Part shown: piece after piece, positions 5,750 to 13,922 of the stretch
How positions within the stretch are numbered: the first letter of the stretch is position 1
Layout of the letters: each line of letters starts with the position of its first letter
Source of the DNA: Akkermansiaceae bacterium
Lineage (GTDB): Bacteria > Verrucomicrobiota > Verrucomicrobiia > Verrucomicrobiales > Akkermansiaceae
Assembly: GCA_028293225.1 (NCBI GenBank)
Contig: JAQGPE010000488.1
Location: forward strand, 1 to 14,309
DNA: 14,309 nt
Reading direction: 5' to 3'
Made by a program: the position numbers and the translations under genes
The notes under the pieces: model-generated
Seen by the model: only the letters and a program-made list of their open reading frames with translations
Told to the model about the DNA's origin: nothing
The model's database searches: none

Positions 5750-8700
5750 ATGCGCCTCGCCCTCATCGCCCTGCTTGCCGCCGCCCCGCTCCTGGCCGCG
5801 GACCTGGAGTTCAAGGAAGCCTTCGCCGACCCGGCCCGCCGCGCCGCCGCCGTGGAGACGCTGGTGCCTGGCTCCCGCGACTGGTTCTTCTACCGGGCGC
5901 TCCAGCAGCAGCTCGCCGGAGACGCCGCGGGGTTCCAGAAGACCATGACGGAGTGGAAAGCCGCCGCCGCCGATCCGAAGCGGGCCATTTCCCGGGAAGG
6001 CTGGGAGGTGCTGGACAACCGCCGCGTCCTGCTGGGCTATGGGACCGACCCGCAGGCCAGCGTTCAGGAGCTGATCCGCAAGCTCGACCTGCACTTCGAC
6101 GACGCCCGCCCGGAAACCGATGCCGCCGCCAGCCTGCCCGACCGGCTGGACCCGGCGCTGATCTCCGCGGAGGCCTTCCGCGCCGAGGCGGCCAGGACCC
6201 ACCCCAACGCCCCGTGGGAAATCTACGGGCAGGCCGCCCTGCTGGCCGAACTGGAGCACCTGGACGATCTGAGCGAGGAAGAGGTGGAGTGGCTTTACCA
6301 CCATCTCGAAAGCGCGAGCAGCCCGCACGCTGTCGCCCTATTCAAGCGGGTCTACACCACGGAGAATCCACCCGAGTTCGGCGACGTCTCCCTGGAAAAG
6401 CATCTGACCCATGATCAGCTGGAAGAGCTCACCAAGGAGGTGCCCGCCCTGAAGGCCTCCGAAGCGATGGCCACGGCCTGGATGGCGACCCTGCCGACGC
6501 GGGAAAAGGCCGGCCCTCTCGACCCGGCCGCCCTGACCGCCCATCTGGCCGCCTGCGCCGCGTATCTGAAGGACACCCCGGAAACGCTGAATTCCCTGAA
6601 GGCAAATGTCTTCTACCACCACCTGCGGATGCAGCGGGAGGCCGGGAATTTCCCGCAGGACGTCTTCCTGGCCTACCTGCGGCTGCCGCGCGAAGGCCAC
6701 CCGCTGTTGCTGGACTCGAAGGACACGGAGAACCGGATCGATCTGGAAGGAGAGTTCAGCTCCGCCACCGGCTGCCCGGCGGTGGAGGATGACGAGCAAC
6801 TGGTCGGCGCGCTGCTGGAGCATTTCCTGGCCGCCAGCGAGACCACCGCCGCCTTCAAGGACCTCATCGAGCCCGGCAGGCTGACCCGCCTGGCCGCCCG
6901 CGCTCATCTGCTGGCAGGGGCCGATGCCGCGAAGTGGAGCAAGCCGCTGCCACCCGCCGAGGTGCAGGATTTGCAGAAGGAGACGCGCGTCGGCTTCGCC
7001 CCCGGCCGCCCGGTGGTGCTGGGCGCTGACGCGGCGGTGAAGCTGACCCTGGATCTAAAGAACACCCCGGCCCTGCTGGTGCGGGTGTTCGAGATCGACC
7101 TGGCGGACCTGGCGAAGCGGGACGAGCTCGAAAGGCTGGCGGTCGACCTGGATGTGGATGGCCTGACGCCGCATCTGGAAAAGCGCTACACCTACGCAAA
7201 TCCGGCGCTGGTGGTGCACCGGGAGAGCATCGAGATGCCGGAGCTGGGCGGTCCGGGCGCGTGGCTGGTGGAGTGCGTCTCGGGCAATGCGACCTGCCGG
7301 GCCCTGGTCCGGAAAGGCTCGCTCTACCCCAGCCTGGAGCCGACCGCGGAGGGCATGAGCCTCCGCGTCTTTAACGAGGCTGGCGTGCTCCAGAAGGACG
7401 CCGTGGCGGTCTGCGGGCCCACCACCCTCCGCGCCGATCCGGAGGGCGTCATCCGCCTCCTGGACGGCGCGGTGGAGAGCAGGGTTGGCTATGTGCAGGC
7501 GGGCAGGCTGGCCGCCACGCTGGCCCTCTACGGCTACGGCGTTTCCTTCAAACCGGAGCCGGAGCTGCGCGGCGAAATGCACGTGGACCGCGAGCAGCTG
7601 ATCCCGAACCACCCGGCCACCCTGCTGCTGAAACCGGTGCTGACCAATCACAAGGAGCCGGTGCCGCCGGACCGCCTCCAGCAGGCGCGCGTGGTGCTGA
7701 GCGCCACCCTGCAGGGCGGGACCAAAGTCGAGCGGACGCTGCTGCAGGACGTGAAGCTGCAAGCGGCGCAGGAGGTCGCCTTTCAGATCCCGGAAGGCAC
7801 GCTGAGCATGAGCGTCACGCTGACCGGCCGCTACGCCGCCTCTGAAAAGGACCGCGCCAGCACCCTGACCCTGACCAAATCCTGGACGCTGGGCCGCGAT
7901 GCGACGAATCGGTTCACGGCCGCCCCGGTCGACGCCTTCATCGCCGCCGCGCGCTTCAGCCGGGACAGCCAAGGCATCTACCTGGAGCTGCGGGGCAAGA
8001 ACGGCGAGCCATGCCCGTCGAAGGCCGTGACGCTGACTTTCCGCCATGCGGACTACCAGCCGCCGCTGAAGGCCGCCCTGCGCACGGACGCCCGTGGACG
8101 CATTTCGCTCGGCGCGCTGCGGGGCATCGGGAGCGTCGTCGCGAACGGGCCGGATTTTATGGAGAACTCCTTCATGACGGAGGAAGCGGACGACGAGATC
8201 ACGCTGCCGGGGGAAATGCGGATTTCCACCGGGGAGGAAACGCGACTGCCGCTGCCGGCGCACCTGTCCCTGCCGAACCCGGCCGTGAAGCTGATCCGCC
8301 AGACCATCACCGATCCCCGGATCGCGGCGGATCTGAGCGCGCAGTTGAAGCAGGAAGGCAACACGCTGATCGTTCCGCCCCTGCCGGAGGGTCTGTGGAG
8401 ACTCTCCCTGGCGGACAGCGAGGTGGAACTCTACGTGATGAATACCAGTGTGTCCGGTGGCATGCTGGCGGCCCCCACCGTCGTGACGGAGCACTACCAC
8501 CCGGCGCTGCCGGTCATCGGTTCCGCCACCGTGACGGGGGACGCCCTGCAGATCAGGCTGGCGCAGTCCTCCCCACTCACCCGGGTCGCGGTCATTTCCC
8601 GCCGCTACCTGATGGATCGCCACTGGGCTGGCCAAGTGGAGCCCGGCCGCGCGTCCGCCCCCTACTTCGAGTTCTTCCAGCCCGCCAAGTGCGAATATCT

Positions 8701-11700
8701 GCTGGACCGCCGCCTGAGCGATGAGAGCCGCTACATCCTGGACCGCCGCAACGCGCCACGCTTCCCCGGCGCCATGCTGCCGCGCCCCGGCCTGCTGGTG
8801 AACCGCTGGAGCCAGGAGGAGGCCAAACAGGAGAAACACACCGGCGCGGGCGGAACGCTGGGCACGCGCGAGGACAGCGCCAAGGTCAGTTCCGGAACCG
8901 CCAGCGCCGACCCCTTCGGCTCGGTCGAGGACTCGGGCTATGTGCGGTCCGGCGACATCGGCAACGTCGACTTCCTGGCCCGGGGCTCGACCGTTTTCTA
9001 TGAGCTGCAACCGGCCGCCGACGGGACCCTGAGCGTGCCGATGAAGAGCCTGCCGGGCGGACAGTTCATCGAGGTGATCGCCGCCAGCCCGGACGGAGAA
9101 CACCGCGTGATCGTGCCGCTGCCCGCCTCCGAACCGGAGCTTCAGGACCGCCGCCTGACCCACCCTCTGGACACGACCAAGCACTACGCCGGAGTCCGTA
9201 CGGCGACGGTGCTGCCGGCCGGGAAAGAACTGACCGTGGAGGGCGTGCTGGATTCCGACTGGCGCTCGTTTTCCTCCCTGCGCGAGGTCTACCAACTGCT
9301 GGGCGCGGCGACCCCGGATCCGCTGCTGGCGCTGTTCACCCCGCTGCTGGATTGGGAGCATCTGGATGAAAAGGCCAAGCTCGCCTTCCTGGCCGAGCGC
9401 GGCTGCAACGAGGTGCATCTTTTCCTGGCCAGGAAGGACCGGCCGTTCTTCGAGAAATACGTGAAGCCGCGGCTGCTGGAAAAGCGCGAGCCGACGGTGA
9501 TCGACGACCTGCTGCTGGGCCGAGATCTGTCCGGCTACTTCAAGCCGGTGGCGTGGGCCCGCCTGAATGCGGCGGAAAAGGCCCTGCTGTCCCAGACCAG
9601 CCCGCAGGCCCGCGCCCGCGTCGCGCAGGATCTGTCGCTGCGCTGGGAAGTGGAAGCGCCCGCCCCGGAGCAGGAGGCCGCGACCTTTGCCAGCACTCTG
9701 CTGGGCAAGCCGGAAGCCCGCTCGACGGAGCTTTCCGCAGCGCAAGGATTGGGAAGCCCCAGCCTGCTCGGCAAGCTGCAACAGATCGTGATCCCGGTGA
9801 TCGAGTTCGATGACACGACGCTGGAAGAAGCCCTGGATTTCCTGCGTTTGCGCGGCAGGGAGCTGGATGTCAGCGAGCAGGATCCGTCCCGCAAGGGCGT
9901 GAACATCCAGATCGTCAAGCCGGGCGGAAGCGATCCGGGAGAGCTGCATATCAACACGCTCCGGCTGCGAAACGTGCCATTCCTGGAGGCCCTGCGCTAC
10001 ATTTGCGACCTCACCCGGACACGCTTCAAGATCACGGACGACGGGCTGGAGGTGTCGCCCGCCATGGAGTCGGCTGGAGATCTGGTCACCCGGATCTTCA
10101 CGCTGCATGGCGAGGCGCTGAGCGACCTGAGTGACTTCGCCAGCTCGCCGGCGCGGCTGAAGAAATACCTGCAGGACCAGGGCATCCCCTTCCCTGACGA
10201 AGCCACCGTGTCCCTCCGTCCGCCCGCACTGGTGGTGAAGAGCACTCCTTCGGCGCTGGATTTGCTTGAGCAACTGGTCAGCGGTGAGGCCACCGGAGCG
10301 GACGAGCCTGTTGCGAGCCCGGACATCCCCGGCTTGCCGCCACTGACCGCTTCCGCTGCCAGCAACATCGTCACCGGCGGGCTGCGATCGGGCTACGGGG
10401 TGATTTCCCGCAACAACATCGATGCGGTGCTCAACCAGCCGGCTCCGAGAAATTCGGGCGAACTGCTCCGCCTGCAGGGCCGGCCCGACTGGGAGGCGGA
10501 CCGCGACAAGACCCGGGTGTGGAAGGAGCAGAACTACTACCGGTATCGTGGCGAGGGCGGGGAGTCCTTCATTCCGCTGAACGGCTTCTGGCTGGACCTG
10601 GCGAAGTGGAATGGCGAGGGGGCCTTCCTGTCGCCGCATTTCAACGAGTGCACGTACAACCTGAGCGAGGCGCTGCTGGCGCTGGCCGTGCTGGATCTGC
10701 CTGCCGACGCTCCCGCCCCGGAGACGCGGGTGGAAGGCAATACCCTGCGGATCAAGCCCGCGACCCCGATGCTGCTGTTCGCCCGGGAAACGCGTGAAAC
10801 CGGCAACCCCGAGGCCGATGCCTCCGTGCTGGTGCGGCAGACCTTCTACCGGCTGGACGACCATTTCCGCCAGGAGGGCAGCCGCCGGGTGGAGAATACG
10901 GTGAGCGGCGACTTCGTGGCGGGCGTGCCCTATGGCATGACGCTGGTGGTGACCAATCCGTCCGGCTCCAGCCGCCGGCTGGACCTGCTGGCCCAGATCC
11001 CGGCCGGGGCGATCCCGCTGCGGAACCGGCCGGCCACCCTGTCGGCCAGCCGCGAACTGGACGACTATGGGGTGCTGAACGAGGAGCTGGCCTTCTACTT
11101 CCCGCTGGCCGGAACCTACCCGGTCTATCCGCTGCACGTGGCGGACGGAGAGAAGCTGCTGGCGGTGACCCCCGTCCGCGCCCTGACCGTGGCGGCGAAT
11201 CCCGCGGCGGCCGATGCGAAGAGCTGGCCGGAACTGGCCCGTGAAGGTACGGCAGACGCCGTACTGGAGCGTCTGCGCAGCGTGAATCTCCACCGTCTGG
11301 ACCTGCGCCCGATCCTGTGGCGCCTGCACGACCGGAGCTTTTTCAACCGAGTGATGGAAATCTTCCGCGACCGGATGTTCTCCGACTCCCAGGTGGCCAG
11401 CTACGCGCTGCTGCACGGAGAGGCGGCGGAAATCCGCACCGCCCTGGAGAACACCGGCCTGGTCAAAAACGTCGGCGGCTGGCTGGACAGTCCGCTGCTG
11501 GAAGTGCACCGCGACGAACGCCCGGAGGCACGCATCACCGACTTCGACCCGCTGGTGAATCCCCGCGCGCATGCCTTCGGCGAGTATCCGCGCCTCAGCC
11601 ACCCGGCCGCTCTCGCCGCCTATGAGGCACTGCTCGACCAACTGGCCTGGAAGCCCGCGCTGAGCGATGACGACCGGCTGGCGCTGTGCCTTTCCCTGCT

Positions 11701-12538
11701 GAGCCAGGACCGGGTGGAAGAGGCGCTGAAAGACTTCGACGGGATCGATACGGCGAAGCTGACGACGCACCTGCAGTATGACTACGCGCACGCCGTGGTG
11801 CTGTTCTTCCGCAAGCAGCCGGAGCAGGCGCGGGAAATCGCGGCCAAGCATCTGGACGGCCCGCAGGAACTCTGGGTAAAGCGTTTCAGGACCGTGGTGG
11901 AGCAGGCGGACGAGATCGCCAGGCTGGCCAAGGGAGGGGTCAAGGAAGATGCGGAGGACCAGGCCGGGACCGAGCCCTCCCTGGAGCTGACCATGACGGC
12001 GGAACACCAGTTGCAGATCGAGTCGGCGCGGCTGAAGGACACCGAGCTGCGCTTCTATCAGATCGATCTGGAGATGCTGTTCTCGAAGAACCCCTTCCTC
12101 TCCACCGACGGTGGCGACCTGCCGCAGATCCTGCCGAACGAGGTGCAGAAGGTGGCGCTGGATCCTTCCGGCAAGACACTGGTGACGATCCCGGACGGCT
12201 TCAGCGCCGGCAACGTGCTGATTTCGGCCAGCTCCGGCGAGGCGCAGGCGCTGCGGATCCTGGACAGCCCGGCGCTGACCGTCACGCGCCAGACCGCCCA
12301 GCGGACTCTGCAGGTGACCGATACGGCGACGCACCTGCCGCTGCCGGAGACGTATGTGAAGGTCTACGCGATGGGTGACGATGGAGAGCCGGTCTTCCAC
12401 AAGGACGGCTACACCGACCTGCGCGGGAAATTCGACTACCTGACCCACACCGGCGTGGAGGTCTCAAATATCCGGAAGCTGGCGATCCTGACCGTGCACC
12501 CGGAGAAGGGCGCGCGGGTCGAGATCATCGACCTGTGA
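5750..12538 (+). CDS. Giant exported multidomain protein of a PVC-type conserved family with an embedded secretin-N/STN-like segment
   Basis: 2262 residues, function unknown. The ATG at 5750 begins a signal peptide (MRLALIALLAAAPLLAA, then DLEFKEAF); no lipobox, no later TM segment, so probably periplasmic or secreted. About 20-400 is helical. About 420-1000 is beta-rich, resembling macroglobulin-type repeats, and includes a PELGGPGAWLVE...ALVRKGSLYPS stretch. A polar low-complexity linker follows (~1015-1070). About 1168-1282 is helical with GCNEVHLFLARKD (C1219) and LNAAEKALL. About 1343-1450 resembles a secretin N0/STN domain (IPVIEFDDTTLEEALDFL, LRLRNVPFLEALRYI), with a second N-type unit to ~1515. 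About 1610-1650 has NGFWLDLAKW and LALAVLDLP. About 1935-2035 is TPR-like (VNPRAHAFGE, LQYDYAHAV). The C-terminus has FYQIDLEMLFSKNPFL and HKDGYTDLRGKFDY (~2215-2230). From memory, several blocks recur in large hypothetical proteins of Planctomycetes; unverified. No CGEQ thioester is present. Confidence 0.9.
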   Translation: MRLALIALLAAAPLLAADLEFKEAFADPARRAAAVETLVPGSRDWFFYRALQQQLAGDAAGFQKTMTEWKAAAADPKRAISREGWEVLDNRRVLLGYGTDPQASVQELIRKLDLHFDDARPETDAAASLPDRLDPALISAEAFRAEAARTHPNAPWEIYGQAALLAELEHLDDLSEEEVEWLYHHLESASSPHAVALFKRVYTTENPPEFGDVSLEKHLTHDQLEELTKEVPALKASEAMATAWMATLPTREKAGPLDPAALTAHLAACAAYLKDTPETLNSLKANVFYHHLRMQREAGNFPQDVFLAYLRLPREGHPLLLDSKDTENRIDLEGEFSSATGCPAVEDDEQLVGALLEHFLAASETTAAFKDLIEPGRLTRLAARAHLLAGADAAKWSKPLPPAEVQDLQKETRVGFAPGRPVVLGADAAVKLTLDLKNTPALLVRVFEIDLADLAKRDELERLAVDLDVDGLTPHLEKRYTYANPALVVHRESIEMPELGGPGAWLVECVSGNATCRALVRKGSLYPSLEPTAEGMSLRVFNEAGVLQKDAVAVCGPTTLRADPEGVIRLLDGAVESRVGYVQAGRLAATLALYGYGVSFKPEPELRGEMHVDREQLIPNHPATLLLKPVLTNHKEPVPPDRLQQARVVLSATLQGGTKVERTLLQDVKLQAAQEVAFQIPEGTLSMSVTLTGRYAASEKDRASTLTLTKSWTLGRDATNRFTAAPVDAFIAAARFSRDSQGIYLELRGKNGEPCPSKAVTLTFRHADYQPPLKAALRTDARGRISLGALRGIGSVVANGPDFMENSFMTEEADDEITLPGEMRISTGEETRLPLPAHLSLPNPAVKLIRQTITDPRIAADLSAQLKQEGNTLIVPPLPEGLWRLSLADSEVELYVMNTSVSGGMLAAPTVVTEHYHPALPVIGSATVTGDALQIRLAQSSPLTRVAVISRRYLMDRHWAGQVEPGRASAPYFEFFQPAKCEYLLDRRLSDESRYILDRRNAPRFPGAMLPRPGLLVNRWSQEEAKQEKHTGAGGTLGTREDSAKVSSGTASADPFGSVEDSGYVRSGDIGNVDFLARGSTVFYELQPAADGTLSVPMKSLPGGQFIEVIAASPDGEHRVIVPLPASEPELQDRRLTHPLDTTKHYAGVRTATVLPAGKELTVEGVLDSDWRSFSSLREVYQLLGAATPDPLLALFTPLLDWEHLDEKAKLAFLAERGCNEVHLFLARKDRPFFEKYVKPRLLEKREPTVIDDLLLGRDLSGYFKPVAWARLNAAEKALLSQTSPQARARVAQDLSLRWEVEAPAPEQEAATFASTLLGKPEARSTELSAAQGLGSPSLLGKLQQIVIPVIEFDDTTLEEALDFLRLRGRELDVSEQDPSRKGVNIQIVKPGGSDPGELHINTLRLRNVPFLEALRYICDLTRTRFKITDDGLEVSPAMESAGDLVTRIFTLHGEALSDLSDFASSPARLKKYLQDQGIPFPDEATVSLRPPALVVKSTPSALDLLEQLVSGEATGADEPVASPDIPGLPPLTASAASNIVTGGLRSGYGVISRNNIDAVLNQPAPRNSGELLRLQGRPDWEADRDKTRVWKEQNYYRYRGEGGESFIPLNGFWLDLAKWNGEGAFLSPHFNECTYNLSEALLALAVLDLPADAPAPETRVEGNTLRIKPATPMLLFARETRETGNPEADASVLVRQTFYRLDDHFRQEGSRRVENTVSGDFVAGVPYGMTLVVTNPSGSSRRLDLLAQIPAGAIPLRNRPATLSASRELDDYGVLNEELAFYFPLAGTYPVYPLHVADGEKLLAVTPVRALTVAANPAAADAKSWPELAREGTADAVLERLRSVNLHRLDLRPILWRLHDRSFFNRVMEIFRDRMFSDSQVASYALLHGEAAEIRTALENTGLVKNVGGWLDSPLLEVHRDERPEARITDFDPLVNPRAHAFGEYPRLSHPAALAAYEALLDQLAWKPALSDDDRLALCLSLLSQDRVEEALKDFDGIDTAKLTTHLQYDYAHAVVLFFRKQPEQAREIAAKHLDGPQELWVKRFRTVVEQADEIARLAKGGVKEDAEDQAGTEPSLELTMTAEHQLQIESARLKDTELRFYQIDLEMLFSKNPFLSTDGGDLPQILPNEVQKVALDPSGKTLVTIPDGFSAGNVLISASSGEAQALRILDSPALTVTRQTAQRTLQVTDTATHLPLPETYVKVYAMGDDGEPVFHKDGYTDLRGKFDYLTHTGVEVSNIRKLAILTVHPEKGARVEIIDL

Positions 12539-12551
12539 GCGGGCGGGCCGA

Positions 12552-12705
12552 CCGGAGGGGGGACACTTGTCCCCCTGCTGAGTTCGAAAGTTTGGTATTG
12601 AGGGGAGACCGCTGAGTTATCGGGGTGGATGGATAAGCATCGGAGACGCTCGCTTTTGACCAAGCCTTCCCGCTCAGCAGGGGGACAAGAGTGTCCCCCC
12701 TCCGG
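12552..12705. repeat. Complete copy C of the palindrome-ended repeat
   Basis: A 154-bp element, 13 bp after the giant gene's stop codon and ending 45 bp before the next start. Terminal inverted repeats of ~30 bp run CCGGAGGGGGGACAC...CTGCTGAG at the left, and the complement at the right. End hairpins are GGGGGACA-CT-TGTCCCCC (12558-12575) and GGGGGACA-AGAG-TGTCCCCC (12680-12699). The interior aligns with copy B end to end, so the whole unit, not just the hairpins, is the repeated element. Confidence 0.85.
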
Positions 12706-12749
12706 TGGCCGCCTTGGCAGTTAGCTTTCCATCTGATATGCTCCCCGCG

Positions 12750-13295
12750 ATGATCCCAAAACGCGTGATCCTGATGGTGCTGTATTTCGCCGTGCTGGGC
12801 GGTTCGGCGCTGTCGACGATGTGGCAAAGTCTGAATGGGGGGCACTTCTTCTTCGACCTGTCCATCCTGATGCTGCCGGTCGCCTATGGTCTGCTGAGGG
12901 GCAGGCCCAACTCCCGGATCGAGGCGCAGGTCTGGTTCGCGCTGACCTACGTGGTGGCCGGGATCGGGATCTGGAAAATCCTAGAGCACCATGAGATCCC
13001 CGCTCCCGGAAGTTGGGTCGGCAAGTCCACCGGCTCGATTTCGACCGAGTGGATGTTGATCGCCATCGCGGCGGGCATCCTGGTGCTGAACGTGGTCTTT
13101 CACATCCTGATCCGGACGAAGAGGGCGCGGGACTTTTTCAAGCTGAACGAAGCTGCAACTCGATTACTGGTGAAGGAAGACGTTGGTCCGCAGACTCCGG
13201 CTTCTGCAGCGACTACAGCCGCCGGGCCTGAGGTTCGGGAAGCTGAGATCATCGAGATCACGGAGAAGGAGCCAGCGAAGGCGGATCTGCCGTGA
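12750..13295 (+). CDS. Four-TM membrane protein with a charged C-terminal tail, function unknown
   Basis: 181 residues from the ATG at 12750 (MIPKRVILMVLYF...). The frame is open to 12705, inside the repeat, and there is another ATG at 12738. 12750 is preferred because a short basic n-region then precedes TM1 directly; no Shine-Dalgarno settles it. Four hydrophobic segments are visible: VILMVLYFAVLGGSA, FFFDLSILMLPVAYGLL, VWFALTYVVAGIGIW and WMLIAIAAGILVLNVVFHIL. A cytoplasmic-looking tail of ~55 residues begins RTKRARDFF and is rich in E, K, A and P. No family recognised and no catalytic motif seen. It is same-strand with the giant gene but separated from it by repeat C, so co-transcription is uncertain. 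Confidence 0.75.
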   Translation: MIPKRVILMVLYFAVLGGSALSTMWQSLNGGHFFFDLSILMLPVAYGLLRGRPNSRIEAQVWFALTYVVAGIGIWKILEHHEIPAPGSWVGKSTGSISTEWMLIAIAAGILVLNVVFHILIRTKRARDFFKLNEAATRLLVKEDVGPQTPASAATTAAGPEVREAEIIEITEKEPAKADLP

Positions 13296-13325
13296 TGGGT
13301 GAGTGGAGTGAAACCGGCGACACAA

Positions 13326-13350
13326 CGGAGGGGGACATTCCTGTCCCCCG
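13326..13350. repeat. Single half-repeat (copy D): one palindrome of the GGGGGACA family
   Basis: CGGAGGGGGACA-TTCC-TGTCCCCCG, with an 8-bp stem (13330-13337 with 13342-13349) and a TTCC loop. It matches one terminus of copies A-C, but no partner terminus follows within the next 150 bp. It lies 30 bp past the stop codon of the four-TM gene and about 95 bp before the convergent gene's stop. Confidence 0.7.
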
Positions 13351-13444
13351 GCTGGGCAGCTTGTGCTGGGTGAAACGGGATGTACCCGGAGCCTCTGTGG
13401 CCACCTTTTTCGAAGTTGCCGGGTGAGCTGCGACATTTGGTGAC

Positions 13445-13747
13445 CTACTCCAGCGTGGCGAAGAAGTTGCCGTCACGGTCGCGGTGATACTTCACGCTGG
13501 GCCAGCCCTCGACGGGGTCCGGAAGGGTGAACTCCGCCGCCTCCCCGTGGAGCAGGATTTCCTCCAGCACGCCCTCGTCGAAGGCGAGATCGCCTCTCAG
13601 CGAGCGGCCCTGGATTTCAAAGCGGAACTCCAGGAGGAAGGAATCGCCCGCCTGCTCGATGGCTGCGGCCGCCTGCGGATACTGGAGCAGATCCAGCGTT
13701 TCGGCGATGCTGCTGCCCTTGCGGGGAATCTGGGATGAGGAAGGCAT
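13445..13747 (-). CDS. Small acidic protein of unknown function, divergent from tetR
   Basis: 100 residues from the ATG at 13747 (MPSSSQIPRKGSSIAETLDLL...); an ATG at 13783 would add 12 residues of less protein-like character. No signal peptide or TM segment is present, so probably cytoplasmic. The sequence has a helical AAAIEQAG region, then beta-like alternation (FLLEFRFEIQGRSLRGDLAF), and an acidic middle (FDEGVLEEILLHGEAAEF). It ends in GWPSVKYHRDRDGNFFATLE. No family recognised. It is transcribed away from the TetR-type gene, and the ~175-bp spacer between their starts carries two tet-operator-like palindromes, so it is a candidate target of that repressor. No clear Shine-Dalgarno. Coding status rests on frame openness, sensible composition and position. 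Confidence 0.6.
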   Translation of the reverse strand: MPSSSQIPRKGSSIAETLDLLQYPQAAAAIEQAGDSFLLEFRFEIQGRSLRGDLAFDEGVLEEILLHGEAAEFTLPDPVEGWPSVKYHRDRDGNFFATLE

Positions 13748-13868
13748 GGTCGCTTTAAGAAAGGATGATCGCGAGGGTCGCAACAGGGGCTTTTCTCAGG
13801 CAGCACGCCGGACTTGGGAAGGACTTTTGCGCCGGGAACGGACTTCATCTGCGGCCTCTGGAGGCCTG

Positions 13869-13885
13869 ATTTATCAGTGATAAAT
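13869..13885. promoter_or_regulatory. tet-operator-like palindrome 1
   Basis: ATTTATCAGTGATAAAT, a perfect 17-bp palindrome about a central G (13877). Its core TATCA-N-TGATA is identical to that of the classical Tn10 tet operators (known), and the central G is the one in the TATCAGTGATA variant. It lies 38 bp upstream of a TetR-type gene. It is also part of a 12-bp inverted repeat, GCCTGATTTATC (13864-13875) with GATAAATCAGGC (13909-13920). Confidence 0.8.
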
Positions 13886-13900
13886 AAATCGACAAATTCC

Positions 13901-13913
13901 TTATCGTCGATAA
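13901..13913. promoter_or_regulatory. tet-operator-like palindrome 2
   Basis: TTATCG-T-CGATAA, a 13-bp perfect palindrome centred on 13907, exactly 30 bp from the centre of palindrome 1 (13877). It shares the TTATC half-site but has G/C in place of A/T next to the centre. Its last three bases (TAA, 13911-13913) are an in-frame stop that fixes the tetR start just downstream. The site probably overlaps the tetR promoter or transcription start. Confidence 0.65.
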
Positions 13914-13922
13914 ATCAGGCGG

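Noticed and set aside
9398..9430. Possible thioester site of an alpha-2-macroglobulin near C1219
   Set aside because: The local sequence is GCNEVH, not CGEQ; the resemblance to GCxE is not enough.
7055..12448. 1797-codon open frame on the minus strand opposite the giant gene
   Set aside because: Its product is R/Q/H/G-rich without domains or a signal peptide. It is the antisense shadow of a GC-rich gene whose plus-strand product has a signal peptide and coherent domains.
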